A stretch of DNA of 12,912 bases from Anaerolineaceae bacterium (lineage in GTDB: Bacteria; Chloroflexota; Anaerolineae; Anaerolineales; Anaerolineaceae). The first letter of the stretch is position 1; each line of letters starts with the position of its first letter. This document shows positions 6,518-12,912 of the stretch, one piece after another. Location: the NCBI GenBank assembly GCA_021107195.1, contig JAIOTF010000019.1, forward strand, positions 1-12,912, read 5' to 3'. The notes beneath the pieces were generated by a model. That model made no database searches. It was not told where the DNA came from and worked only from the letters and a program-made list of their open reading frames with translations. The position numbers and the translations under genes were made by a program.

Positions 6518-6541
6518 GCGAAACTGGCAATCGGGTAATAT
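6513..6541 (+). promoter_or_regulatory. Sigma70-like promoter of the polyferredoxin gene
   Basis: TTGACG (6513-6518, five of six consensus bases) and TAATAT (6536-6541, four of six) are separated by exactly 17 bases. Predicted transcription start is about 6548, which leaves a 25-nt leader to the GTG at 6573 and excludes any start codon upstream of it. Confidence 0.5.
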
Positions 6542-6572
6542 GCGGGCATATCCCGACATATCGAGGCGCATT

Positions 6573-7520
6573 GTGAGTAAAGACCAGCAATCCTCCGCAA
6601 CCGAAAAATTCAATTTTGCCAGCCTGCGTGATCCACTCATCATCGGCGGCGTTTTCTACATCATCGCCATCGTCCTCTGGCTCACCACCGGCTTCCTCTT
6701 CTACCTGTTCAACTTCATCTATATCGGCACAGCCATCGTCCTGGGCATCGGCTTGTATACCGCCTTGCCGCGCAAGAAAAAAGGCATCGGGCGCAAGCTG
6801 TCTCAGTTCCTGGTAGGCGGCTACATGCTCATCTTTCTGGGATTCGTCGAGTACGAGAATATGCAAATTGAAGGCTTCTTCTTCTACCTGCTCTCCGGTC
6901 TCTTTGCCGGTTCCGTGATTCACTATCTGATAGCAAAAGTCTTTGGCCCCCTCATCTTCAACCGCGGCTGGTGCGGCTGGGCATGCTGGACAGCAGCCGT
7001 GCTGGATTTACTCCCCTTCAATAAAAACCTCCCCGGCCGCCATCCCAAACTGGGCCGGCTGCGCTTTGTCCACTTCTTCGCTTCACTGGCTCTGGTACTC
7101 GTCCTGTGGTTCGTCTTCGGATACCGTCCCGGTTCAGGAACCAGTCATGAACTCTACTGGCTGATTGCCGGTAACGCCTTCTATTTTTTGGCCGCCATCG
7201 CCCTGGCTTATGGGTTCAAAGACAACCGCGCATTTTGCAAATATCTCTGTCCCATCCCCACACTGCAAAAAATCACCTCGCGCTTCTCACTGCTCAAGAT
7301 CAGCGGCCCTGCCGAAGAATGCACAAACTGTGGCGCCTGCATCAGAGCCTGCCCAATGGACATCCGCGTTTCAGATTACATCCGAAACAGCCAGCGGGTG
7401 CTCTCTTCAGAATGTATCTTCTGCTCCGAATGTGTCAATGCCTGCCCGCAGCAGATCCTGGACTCGTCCATCGCCTTTGATTTCGCCTGGCAGGACAAGC
7501 TCCGCTTCCGGGAAAAATAA
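6573..7520 (+). CDS. Membrane-bound polyferredoxin of the NapH/NosR/CcoG type (two 4Fe-4S clusters)
   Basis: The protein has about six membrane segments (21-40, 43-62, 79-93, 101-122, 165-184, 195-213). Its cytoplasm-facing cysteine motifs are typical of NapH, NosR, CcoG and RdhC relatives: GWCGWACW (132-139) and FCKYLCP (221-227), followed by two bacterial ferredoxin motifs, C250-x2-C253-x2-C256-x3-CP and C281-x2-C284-x2-C287-x3-CP. It probably moves electrons between the quinone pool and a partner oxidoreductase. I chose the GTG at 6573 (315 aa, GAGG six bases upstream) because the longer frame begins at a TTG inside the inverted repeat and upstream of the predicted promoter. No partner enzyme is adjacent, so the redox pathway is unknown. 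Confidence 0.85.
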   Translation: MSKDQQSSATEKFNFASLRDPLIIGGVFYIIAIVLWLTTGFLFYLFNFIYIGTAIVLGIGLYTALPRKKKGIGRKLSQFLVGGYMLIFLGFVEYENMQIEGFFFYLLSGLFAGSVIHYLIAKVFGPLIFNRGWCGWACWTAAVLDLLPFNKNLPGRHPKLGRLRFVHFFASLALVLVLWFVFGYRPGSGTSHELYWLIAGNAFYFLAAIALAYGFKDNRAFCKYLCPIPTLQKITSRFSLLKISGPAEECTNCGACIRACPMDIRVSDYIRNSQRVLSSECIFCSECVNACPQQILDSSIAFDFAWQDKLRFREK

Positions 7521-7532
7521 ATACAGGCAGGG

Positions 7533-7550
7533 ACAGGTTTTGAAACCTGT
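7533..7550. repeat. Perfect 18-bp palindrome downstream of the polyferredoxin gene
   Basis: ACAGGTTT (7533-7540) and AAACCTGT (7543-7550) are exact reverse complements around TG. It lies 13 bp after the polyferredoxin stop. No T run follows, so it is at best a weak terminator; it looks more like a dispersed REP-type palindrome. Confidence 0.55.
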
Positions 7551-7658
7551 ACCCTTGCACCAAAACCCATACTTCTCCCTTGCCGGGTACGCTGCAACTA
7601 CATTCCGCACTCCCTAAATACTAGTCCCAAACAGGAAAACTGCCTATCACCAGGAATC

Positions 7659-7685
7659 AAAAAACTCCCCCTTTTATTGGGGGAG
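7659..7685 (-). terminator. Intrinsic terminator of the DUF438 gene
   Basis: On the minus strand CTCCCCC and GGGGGAG form a seven-bp GC-rich stem with a seven-base loop (7665-7685), followed directly by six T residues (7664 down to 7659). It lies about 75 bp beyond the stop of the DUF438 gene. This is the clearest Rho-independent terminator in the window. Confidence 0.8.
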
Positions 7686-7688
7686 GAC

Positions 7689-7713
7689 GAAATCTCCGCT
7701 TTGCGGAGATTTC
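7689..7713. repeat. Perfect 11-bp inverted repeat with 3-nt loop
   Basis: GAAATCTCCGC (7689-7699) and GCGGAGATTTC (7703-7713) pair perfectly around TTT. With the terminator four bases away it makes a double-hairpin unit (7659-7713) between two convergent genes. The pairing suggests either a strengthened bidirectional terminator or one copy of a dispersed intergenic repeat. Confidence 0.65.
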
Positions 7714-7759
7714 AGGAGAGGGCCTCACGCCCGCTCAAAAACACACTTGTTTGGCTTTC

Positions 7760-8989
7760 CTACGCCCCCGCATCATCCAGCAAACGTTTCTCGCCTTCCA
7801 GCGCGCGCAGCGGCGCCAGATTCTGGCTGACCTCAATCGTGCCGCGATATGCGCCGTCTCCATCGCGCAGAGCAAAGTAGCGGATGTAAATGAACATACC
7901 CATCATCTGGATCCAGAATTCAGCCACATCCCGTTTCCCAGCTTTGAAATCAGCCAGTATCTTTTTAACCTTATCCACACTCTGCGGTGGGTGGCAGTTC
8001 TGCACCTTGCGCCCAATGATAGCTGGCGAGCGTTCGAAAATCCGCTCCTTCGTTTGCGAAAAGAATCGCACTTCGTCATTCTCATCCACAAATGTAATGT
8101 CCACCGGCAGATGGATCAACATCAGATTGATCTGTTCAGCGGTCAAGGCACCCGTCGACAGCGATAGCAGGCCGCCCACATTTGCGGTATGGGCTGAAAG
8201 CTCAGCCAGATGCTCGTCAACCGCCACGGCCGGCTTCCATTCATTCCCCGGCTTCAACATAAAATGACCAATCTCGCCTTCCTGTGCCCGCAATTCAGCC
8301 CATTCCTGGTCTGAAAGACGTTCCAGGGCAGCCTGGAAAAGGATCTTGTCTTCTTTGTAAATCATGTCCCGCATCGCCCCGGCCATCTTTACCCCAACGG
8401 TTTTCACTTCAGCCAGGTTTCTTTCCCTGTCTGCAGCCAACAATTCGGCCAGCGAACGCCACATGGCACGGATCTCATCCTCCACTCCCCACATCACCTT
8501 GGAAGGGCCTTCAAACCCCTTCTTTTCAAGATAGGAAAACAATTGATTTTCTTTACGCAGGTAATGCACCTCAAATTGGGTGAGCCGCTCCAGCTCTGCT
8601 TGCAAGTTCTGCCGGCTGCTCTTATCATGCTTTGCCAGATATACTGACAATGCCTCGTCAAAACTGTGCAAATAGCGTTCAAGAATTTGATTCTCGGCAC
8701 GCATGGTGAAGAGCGGATGCCCGGGGATTGTTTCCGGTGTTCTCTGCTGATCCAGTGACTCACGGAAAAGTTCAACATGCACATCACACAAACCCTGAAT
8801 CTCTTCCACCGGCATCCCGTCTTCGATTAACAAGCGTTCAATCTCAACGATCTCATCTGCCCCTACTTCTTCCAGCAGCGCCCCAAACTCAACCTTCACA
8901 TCCTCCATGCTGCGTCCCTCATGCAGCATACGCAGCACCTTCTTCAACATCTCTTTGCGTTGGGTAATATTGTTAATGAATTCGCTCAT
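7760..8989 (-). CDS. DUF438 domain protein with hemerythrin-like HHE and C-terminal PAS domains
   Basis: The 409-residue protein has three parts. The N-terminal DUF438 domain covers about residues 10-80. A hemerythrin-like four-helix part covers about 88-225, with candidate iron ligands H91, E99, H142, E147 and E213. A PAS domain covers about 290-400 and includes the typical block LPVDITFVDENDEVRFFS and the family string NCHPPQSV (331-338). Relatives are thought to sense or handle oxygen, nitric oxide or redox state in anaerobes; no output domain such as a kinase is fused here. I chose the ATG at 8987-8989, which follows GGAGGA at a normal distance, over a TTG nine codons upstream that would place this site inside the gene. 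It is a single-gene unit with its own promoter and terminator. Confidence 0.93.
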   Translation of the reverse strand: MSEFINNITQRKEMLKKVLRMLHEGRSMEDVKVEFGALLEEVGADEIVEIERLLIEDGMPVEEIQGLCDVHVELFRESLDQQRTPETIPGHPLFTMRAENQILERYLHSFDEALSVYLAKHDKSSRQNLQAELERLTQFEVHYLRKENQLFSYLEKKGFEGPSKVMWGVEDEIRAMWRSLAELLAADRERNLAEVKTVGVKMAGAMRDMIYKEDKILFQAALERLSDQEWAELRAQEGEIGHFMLKPGNEWKPAVAVDEHLAELSAHTANVGGLLSLSTGALTAEQINLMLIHLPVDITFVDENDEVRFFSQTKERIFERSPAIIGRKVQNCHPPQSVDKVKKILADFKAGKRDVAEFWIQMMGMFIYIRYFALRDGDGAYRGTIEVSQNLAPLRALEGEKRLLDDAGA

Positions 8990-9125
8990 TGTGTCTCCTC
9001 CATCGTTTTGTTCCAATTCTCAATGTTCACTGATTCCCGGTCGCCAGCAAAAAAAGTTTATCCACGCCATCCCGGGATCATTTTCTCACCAATAGATGAT
9101 ATAAATCAGCCATCAATTTAACCCT

Positions 9126-9168
9126 AATATACCAAATATATCCGAATATGACTACGACTTAAGTCACA
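9126..9168 (-). promoter_or_regulatory. Predicted class II CRP/FNR-type promoter of the DUF438 gene
   Basis: A palindrome with core GACTTAAGTC at 9155-9164 extends to TGTGA-CTTAAG-TCGTA on the minus strand (9153-9168), resembling a CRP/FNR-family operator with one perfect and one three-of-five half site. A -10 hexamer TATATT lies at 9126-9131, giving a start near 9119. The palindrome centre (9160.5) then falls at about -41.5, the position for class II activation, and no good -35 box is present, as expected for an activator-dependent promoter. The leader would be about 130 nt. The regulator itself is not in the window. Confidence 0.4.
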
Positions 9169-9243
9169 TTTCAAAAGAATTCGCAAAAAATCATATTCAT
9201 ACTGTATCAAAAGAGAAGGTATTAAGAAATATCTCTTTGCAAT

Positions 9244-10383
9244 TCACGGCAGCCACTGCGGCAGCGCCGCATCCTCGGCCAGCAGATGCGCTTCATCGCT
9301 CTCCCGATTCCACACCCACACCTGCGGGACGGCGTTGTTCATTTCCAGGGCAAAGCGTTGATACACCACCTGCCCACCGTCCGGTGACCAGCTGTATGCC
9401 CCGTGCGCGAAATTGTGATCATTCGTCACCGCCACAGCCTCTGCCCCCTCCGCCAGCGACACCAGCCACAATTGCTTGCTGAAGGTGGCGAAATAGGGCC
9501 GCTGGGCAAGCAGCAGCAGTTCTTCTGTGGGATGCCATGCCGGAACAGACACATCCACCCGACCAGGGGTCAGGCCCACTTCGAGACCATGTTCACTTTC
9601 CACTGCATCCTCCAACGCCTCTACCTCATCAAATTCGGGCAGCTCCAAAGGCTCAATCTCCTGTGTCGTCAAATCCAGGATATATAGATCAACACCGGCA
9701 AACAAGCTGTCATCCGCTGTATCCAGATAGATCATCCGCTGCCCATCCGGCGACCAGCTTCCCATCAAACCATCTTCCGTTGGTAAACGAAATTTTCCAT
9801 TACCTTCAAGGTCAAGAATGCGGATCCTGCCAGTTTGCGATTCAATGAAAGCGATCCATCGTCCATTCGGCGACCAGGAAGGAGAATGTCCGTGTACAGC
9901 CCCACCTTCGCTCAATGGTGTAACCTCGCCGCTCGCCCGGTTCACAATCCATAAAACTTCCTGCCCTTTCTGCCTGCGTGTAAATACCAGATACGCCCCA
10001 TTCGCTGACCAGCTCGCTTCGATGCAGCTATCTTCACCGCAGTCGAGCAGCAGCCGGGATTCTCCACCAACAGGCGCTAACAGCCACAAATCATTCCCCC
10101 CTGCTGCATTGGCCGCCGCGTAAGCAATCCAATCTCCCTCGCGGAAAATGGCATAGTCATACACCTGACCGCCGGTATCCGTGAGCTGCACCGCTTCGCT
10201 GCCCGTCGGTGAAGCAAGCCACAATTCCGGCGCATCCACCGGCGACAAGAACACCACCTGCGGTTGATGAAATCCGGCATCTACAGCTTTTTCCGCTGTC
10301 ACAGCCCCTCCACCGCACGCAGCCAAAATGGATACGCCAGCAATCAGCAGAAAACTAATCATATATGTACGTAGGTTTTTCAT
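9244..10383 (-). CDS. Lipoprotein with TolB/WD40-like beta-propeller repeats
   Basis: The chosen ATG (10381-10383) opens with a lipoprotein signal peptide: positive N-terminus (MKNLR), hydrophobic core, and lipobox LAAC with C23, followed by a GGG linker. The rest of the 379 residues forms propeller blades marked by SWS-x-(N/D)-G motifs at about residues 124, 169, 209 and 331 and a variant AWHP at 282, the pattern of TolB/PD40 repeats. Two cysteines (115, 120) could form a disulfide outside the cell. Likely a surface-anchored binding or scaffold protein; no catalytic domain is visible. There is no good ribosome site, but TGGTATAAA just upstream could be an extended -10 giving a nearly leaderless message. 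A GTG 13 codons upstream would bury the signal peptide start. Confidence 0.85.
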   Translation of the reverse strand: MKNLRTYMISFLLIAGVSILAACGGGAVTAEKAVDAGFHQPQVVFLSPVDAPELWLASPTGSEAVQLTDTGGQVYDYAIFREGDWIAYAAANAAGGNDLWLLAPVGGESRLLLDCGEDSCIEASWSANGAYLVFTRRQKGQEVLWIVNRASGEVTPLSEGGAVHGHSPSWSPNGRWIAFIESQTGRIRILDLEGNGKFRLPTEDGLMGSWSPDGQRMIYLDTADDSLFAGVDLYILDLTTQEIEPLELPEFDEVEALEDAVESEHGLEVGLTPGRVDVSVPAWHPTEELLLLAQRPYFATFSKQLWLVSLAEGAEAVAVTNDHNFAHGAYSWSPDGGQVVYQRFALEMNNAVPQVWVWNRESDEAHLLAEDAALPQWLP

Positions 10384-10530
10384 CTCAAATGAATTTATAC
10401 CAGATTTAAGCAACACACCCACTTGTCAAAGAGGTGTAGGTGAGATTGCTACAGCACCAACAGGGTTATGATTAAATTCAGGCACAAAAACTTGCAATAG
10501 TCAACTGGCAAAAGAGGCTACACGCATTAA

Positions 10531-11061
10531 CTACCGGTTGACCTCCCATACGAGATGTTTCATCTCTGGCGCGATCAATTTCTCCCAGGCCAGTTTCACC
10601 GCCGCAGGAGAACCCGGCGTGGACACAACCACCTTGCCTCGATACACCCCTGCCGTGGCCCGTGAGAACATCGCCGCTGAGCCCACCTGGTCGAAACTCA
10701 ACATGCGGAAGAGCTCGCCAAAGCCAGGCAGCGTCTTTTGCAAGCGCTGTGCCAACACATCGTAAGTAGTATCCCTTTTCGAGATACCAGTACCACCATT
10801 GAAAAATAGCAACTGCGCTTCCCCTGCGCTCAACTCGTCGAGCACATCCGAGACCTGTGCCGGTTCATCTTTGATGATCCGGTAATCGACCAGCGCAAAA
10901 TCCCCGGACTCTGCCTGCTCCCGAAAATAATGATAATTCTTATCAGTTTCTGGTGTGCGGCTGTCGCTGACCGTGATCACCGCCATTTTGACCATCCCCC
11001 CTTCACCCGCCAGATGTTTGTGATGTGCGCTGCTTTCTGAATGCCGCTTGTGGTTATCCAT
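10531..11061 (-). CDS. moaB: MoaB/MogA-family molybdenum cofactor biosynthesis protein
   Basis: The 176-residue protein has the MoaB/MogA fold signatures: VITVSDSRTPETDKN (28-42), the molybdopterin-binding loop NGGTGISKRDTTYDVL (88-103), PGFGELFR (112-119), GSAAMFSRATAGVYRGK (127-143) and STPGSPAAVKLA (147-158). This family adenylylates molybdopterin before metal insertion (MogA) or is the related MoaB; the two are hard to separate by sequence. The first 22 residues are a His-rich, polar extension before the conserved core. AGAGGA lies just upstream of the ATG. It starts 18 bp after the metal ABC permease stop, so it probably belongs to that transcript. A molybdenum-cofactor gene is consistent with the molybdenum hydroxylase at the other end of the window. 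Confidence 0.9.
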   Translation of the reverse strand: MDNHKRHSESSAHHKHLAGEGGMVKMAVITVSDSRTPETDKNYHYFREQAESGDFALVDYRIIKDEPAQVSDVLDELSAGEAQLLFFNGGTGISKRDTTYDVLAQRLQKTLPGFGELFRMLSFDQVGSAAMFSRATAGVYRGKVVVSTPGSPAAVKLAWEKLIAPEMKHLVWEVNR

Positions 11062-11079
11062 CTCTTCCTCTTTTGCGTT

Positions 11080-11916
11080 TCATCCCTGTTTCTTCAAGAC
11101 CAAATGGCTTGCGCTTTTCCATAGCAAGCTTAACAAATATGCAGCACCGGCTACCAAAATGATGGTTGCACCCGATGTCAAATTAAAGAAATAAGACAGG
11201 AACAGACCCAGGGTGGTGAAAACCATCCCCAACAGGCTGGAAAGCACCATCATCGACTTCATCTGTTTAACAAATTGAGCACTGATCGCGGCTGGCAGGG
11301 TCAGCAGAGAAATGACCATGATCAAACCTACCACGCGCATCATCATCACCACCGTCAGGGCAATCATCCCCAACAGGATCAAATTCATCCAGCCAACGGG
11401 AATATTTTCCACAGTGGCAAAATCTTCATCAAAGGAAATTACCAGCAGCTCTTTGTAGAACAGCAATACCATCAGAATAATAAAGACATTCAAAATCCCC
11501 ATTATCACCAGATCATTGCCTGGCACAGCAAGAATGCTGCCAAACAGATAACTCATCAGGTCTGCCTTGTAGCCTGGCGTCAGGTCAATGAAGATGATCC
11601 CCACCGCCATGCCAATCGCCCACATCGCCCCAATCACAGTATCAGCCCGTTGTCGGGTTTTGCGCTGCACCACCCCCATACCAAACGCCGAAAGCAAACT
11701 GAATACCACTGCCCCTATCGTGGGAGAGATTCCTAAATAATATCCCAGACCAATCCCGCCATAGGCAGCATGAGCAATGCCGCCGCTGATAAATACCACC
11801 CGTTTAATAACCACATAGGTGCCAATAATGCCACAGGCGACACTGACCAAAACGCCAGCCATCAAAGCCCGCTGCATAAAACCGTATTGCAGTGCGTCCA
11901 GAATGCTTTGCATCAT
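11080..11916 (-). CDS. ABC-3 family metal transporter permease (ZnuB/MntB type)
   Basis: This 278-residue membrane protein matches the permease of zinc/manganese/iron importers (ZnuB, MntB, TroC/D), with about eight spans. Conserved blocks are the GGIAHAAYGGIGLGYYLG region (45-62) and DTVIGAMWAIGMAVGIIF (92-109). The start codon overlaps the ATPase stop by one base (TAATG at 11914-11918), so the two are translationally coupled; a second ATG follows at once. The metal cannot be told from this sequence; Zn(II) or Mn(II) is usual. Confidence 0.93.
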   Translation of the reverse strand: MMQSILDALQYGFMQRALMAGVLVSVACGIIGTYVVIKRVVFISGGIAHAAYGGIGLGYYLGISPTIGAVVFSLLSAFGMGVVQRKTRQRADTVIGAMWAIGMAVGIIFIDLTPGYKADLMSYLFGSILAVPGNDLVIMGILNVFIILMVLLFYKELLVISFDEDFATVENIPVGWMNLILLGMIALTVVMMMRVVGLIMVISLLTLPAAISAQFVKQMKSMMVLSSLLGMVFTTLGLFLSYFFNLTSGATIILVAGAAYLLSLLWKSASHLVLKKQG

Positions 11917-12710
11917 TAGTGAACTTCCTCGTGTTGGTGATCAGCAAGCACCCGGTGCGGCACACCATGCGCGATCAAATCAATCGGGCAATGATAAGCA
12001 GCCGACACCATATCGCCGGTTATTTTCCGGTCGCCATGATAAAACAACCGGCGGTTCAAACACCCCACTGTTTTGGTATAGGAGGAAATGGCACTCATAT
12101 CATGAGAGATTAACAAAATCGTCACATCTTTATTGATCTCATTCAGCAATTCAAAGATGTTACCGCTTACCTGCGGGTCAACGCTGGCTGTGGGTTCATC
12201 CAGCAGCAGGATTTTTGGCTGGGTTGCCAATGCCCGGGCAATATACACCCGCTGGCGTTGGCCGCCCGAAAGCTCGCCAATCGTTCGTTTGCGCTGGTCA
12301 AGCATCTCTACCTGGCGTAATGCTTCAGCGACAATTTCCTGATCCTCGGCTGAGTACCGATGAAATAATCGCCGCTTGCCAAGCCGCCCCATCATCGCTA
12401 CTTCCCACACGCTGATTGGGAACTCCCTGTCAAAGACCACCACCTGCGGCACATATCCAATATGCTTACGGCCTTCCTCTACTGGCTTGCCCATGATCTG
12501 CACTTCTCCCCGCAGTGGAACGAGCAGTCCCAGCAAGACTTTGATCAACGTCGTCTTTCCGCCGCCATTCGGACCGATCAAACCAATAAAATCAGACTCC
12601 CATACCGAAAGATTAATATCCTCCAGCACAGGATCATCCTCATACCCGGCCCACATATTGCGGATGCGGATCACTTCTTGTTTTTGCTGTACCTGGTTTT
12701 GATCTGTCAT
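11916..12710 (-). CDS. Metal ABC transporter ATPase (ZnuC/MntA type)
   Basis: This 264-residue protein is a complete ABC ATPase: Walker A GPNGGGKT (46-53), Q-loop Gln89 in YVPQ, signature LSGGQ (147-151), Walker B ILLLDEP (167-173) and switch His203. The NGGGKT form of Walker A and the Cys/His-rich tail (HCPIDLIAHGVPHRVL then HQHEEVH) are typical of zinc/manganese importer ATPases. AGGAG precedes the ATG by five bases. It lies 114 bp behind the stop of a partial gene that is probably the substrate-binding protein, and overlaps the permease by one base. Confidence 0.94.
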   Translation of the reverse strand: MTDQNQVQQKQEVIRIRNMWAGYEDDPVLEDINLSVWESDFIGLIGPNGGGKTTLIKVLLGLLVPLRGEVQIMGKPVEEGRKHIGYVPQVVVFDREFPISVWEVAMMGRLGKRRLFHRYSAEDQEIVAEALRQVEMLDQRKRTIGELSGGQRQRVYIARALATQPKILLLDEPTASVDPQVSGNIFELLNEINKDVTILLISHDMSAISSYTKTVGCLNRRLFYHGDRKITGDMVSAAYHCPIDLIAHGVPHRVLADHQHEEVH

Positions 12711-12824
12711 GCACGCTCCTCAACAGCAGTCCCTCGCAGTTATGCAAAATCATTGAAAAAATGAGGGCAAGAGAGATGCTGCCTTCCCTTAACCGTAAGT
12801 ATACGTCAGTTTTCCCGAGGTCGA

Positions 12825-12911
12825 TTATGTTCCCTGCTGGCTCAACACATCCCTGAATGCCGCAGCCACTTTCCGTAGATTTTCTATCCAGTCATATTCC
12901 AGTGAGCTGAT
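12825..12911 (-). CDS. C-terminal end of a probable metal-binding lipoprotein of the same ABC transporter (partial)
   Basis: A minus-strand frame entering from the right edge runs 28 codons (ISSLEYDWIENLRKV, then AAAFRDVLSQQGT) to a TAA at 12825-12827. Its amphipathic helix with a conserved-looking Tyr/Asn/Leu pattern resembles the last helix of ZnuA/TroA-type binding proteins, which often close with a similar Y-x-x-x-(M/L)-x-x-N-(L/V) segment. The position just upstream of the ATPase is where that gene usually lies. Too short to assign firmly. The 114 bp between it and the ATPase hold no clear promoter or terminator. Confidence 0.5.
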   Translation of the reverse strand: MSSLEYDWIENLRKVAAAFRDVLSQQGT

Positions 12912-12912
12912 C

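Larger units (their letters stand above)
6250..6572. other. 323-bp divergent intergenic region
   Basis: The part next to the GGDEF-like gene (6253-6387) is AT-rich and shows no promoter I would defend. The part from 6388 to 6517 is the MITE-like element with its flanking repeats, and 6513-6541 holds the promoter of the plus-strand polyferredoxin gene. Confidence 0.6.

Noticed and set aside
6495..6572. N-terminal extension of the polyferredoxin from a TTG codon
   Set aside because: The TTG lies in the terminal inverted repeat and upstream of the predicted promoter, and the 26 extra residues look like no known domain.
9205..9240. AAAGAGA/TCTCTTT pair after the lipoprotein stop as a terminator
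   Set aside because: The stem is AT-rich with a loop of about 15 bases and no proper T tract, so it is too weak to call.
12791..12807. CGTATACTTACG-type short palindrome upstream of the metal ABC ATPase as a metal-regulator box
   Set aside because: Only four-base arms match, it does not resemble Zur or MntR boxes, and the true operon promoter is probably right of the window.

Overview
The window reads as ordinary bacterial chromosome, gene-dense on both strands, from what looks like an anaerobic or facultative member of the Chloroflexota (Anaerolineae-like). This placement is inferred from the gene mix: a molybdenum-hydroxylase cluster, a DUF438/hemerythrin/PAS protein, a NapH-type polyferredoxin and a propeller lipoprotein. 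The palindromic intergenic elements also resemble those I associate with that group. It was not established by any search. No rRNA, tRNA, CRISPR array, phage genes or transposase is visible.

Region 1 (1-3063, minus strand) is a purine/xanthine uptake and oxidation operon. In transcription order it has a sigma70-like promoter near 3034-3063, a leader of about 400 nt containing a possible 23-residue leader peptide, an NCS2 (uracil/xanthine-type) permease, a strong 14-bp hairpin, the FAD subunit of a molybdenum hydroxylase, and the truncated 2Fe-2S subunit of the same enzyme. The molybdopterin subunit presumably follows beyond position 1. Diverging from it (3224-5089, plus strand) is a compact set of three genes: a 100-aa membrane protein, a zinc-ribbon membrane protein of unknown function, and a DUF2877 protein of the family that contains AllH, an oxamate carbamoyltransferase subunit. 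The pair of operons therefore suggests purine/allantoin nitrogen catabolism.

Region 2 (5086-6573) holds a four-helix membrane protein with two degenerate GGDEF domains, convergent with the DUF2877 gene and sharing stop-codon bases with it. Its upstream gap carries a roughly 112-bp MITE-like element with 12-bp terminal inverted repeats and 9-bp flanking direct repeats. The element sits directly against the promoter of the next gene.

Region 3 (6573-9000) holds a membrane polyferredoxin (NapH/NosR/CcoG-like) on the plus strand, facing a DUF438-hemerythrin-PAS protein on the minus strand. Between them are three palindromes, one of which is a textbook intrinsic terminator for the DUF438 gene. Upstream of the DUF438 gene is a CRP/FNR-like palindrome placed at about -41.5 from a predicted start of transcription.

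Region 4 (9244-12912, minus strand) holds an apparent operon for a zinc/manganese-type ABC importer: the tail of a probable substrate-binding protein, the ATPase, the permease, then a MoaB/MogA molybdenum-cofactor protein 18 bp behind. A beta-propeller lipoprotein follows. Four starts were moved inward from the longest frame on the strength of ribosome binding sites, a signal peptide or a promoter.
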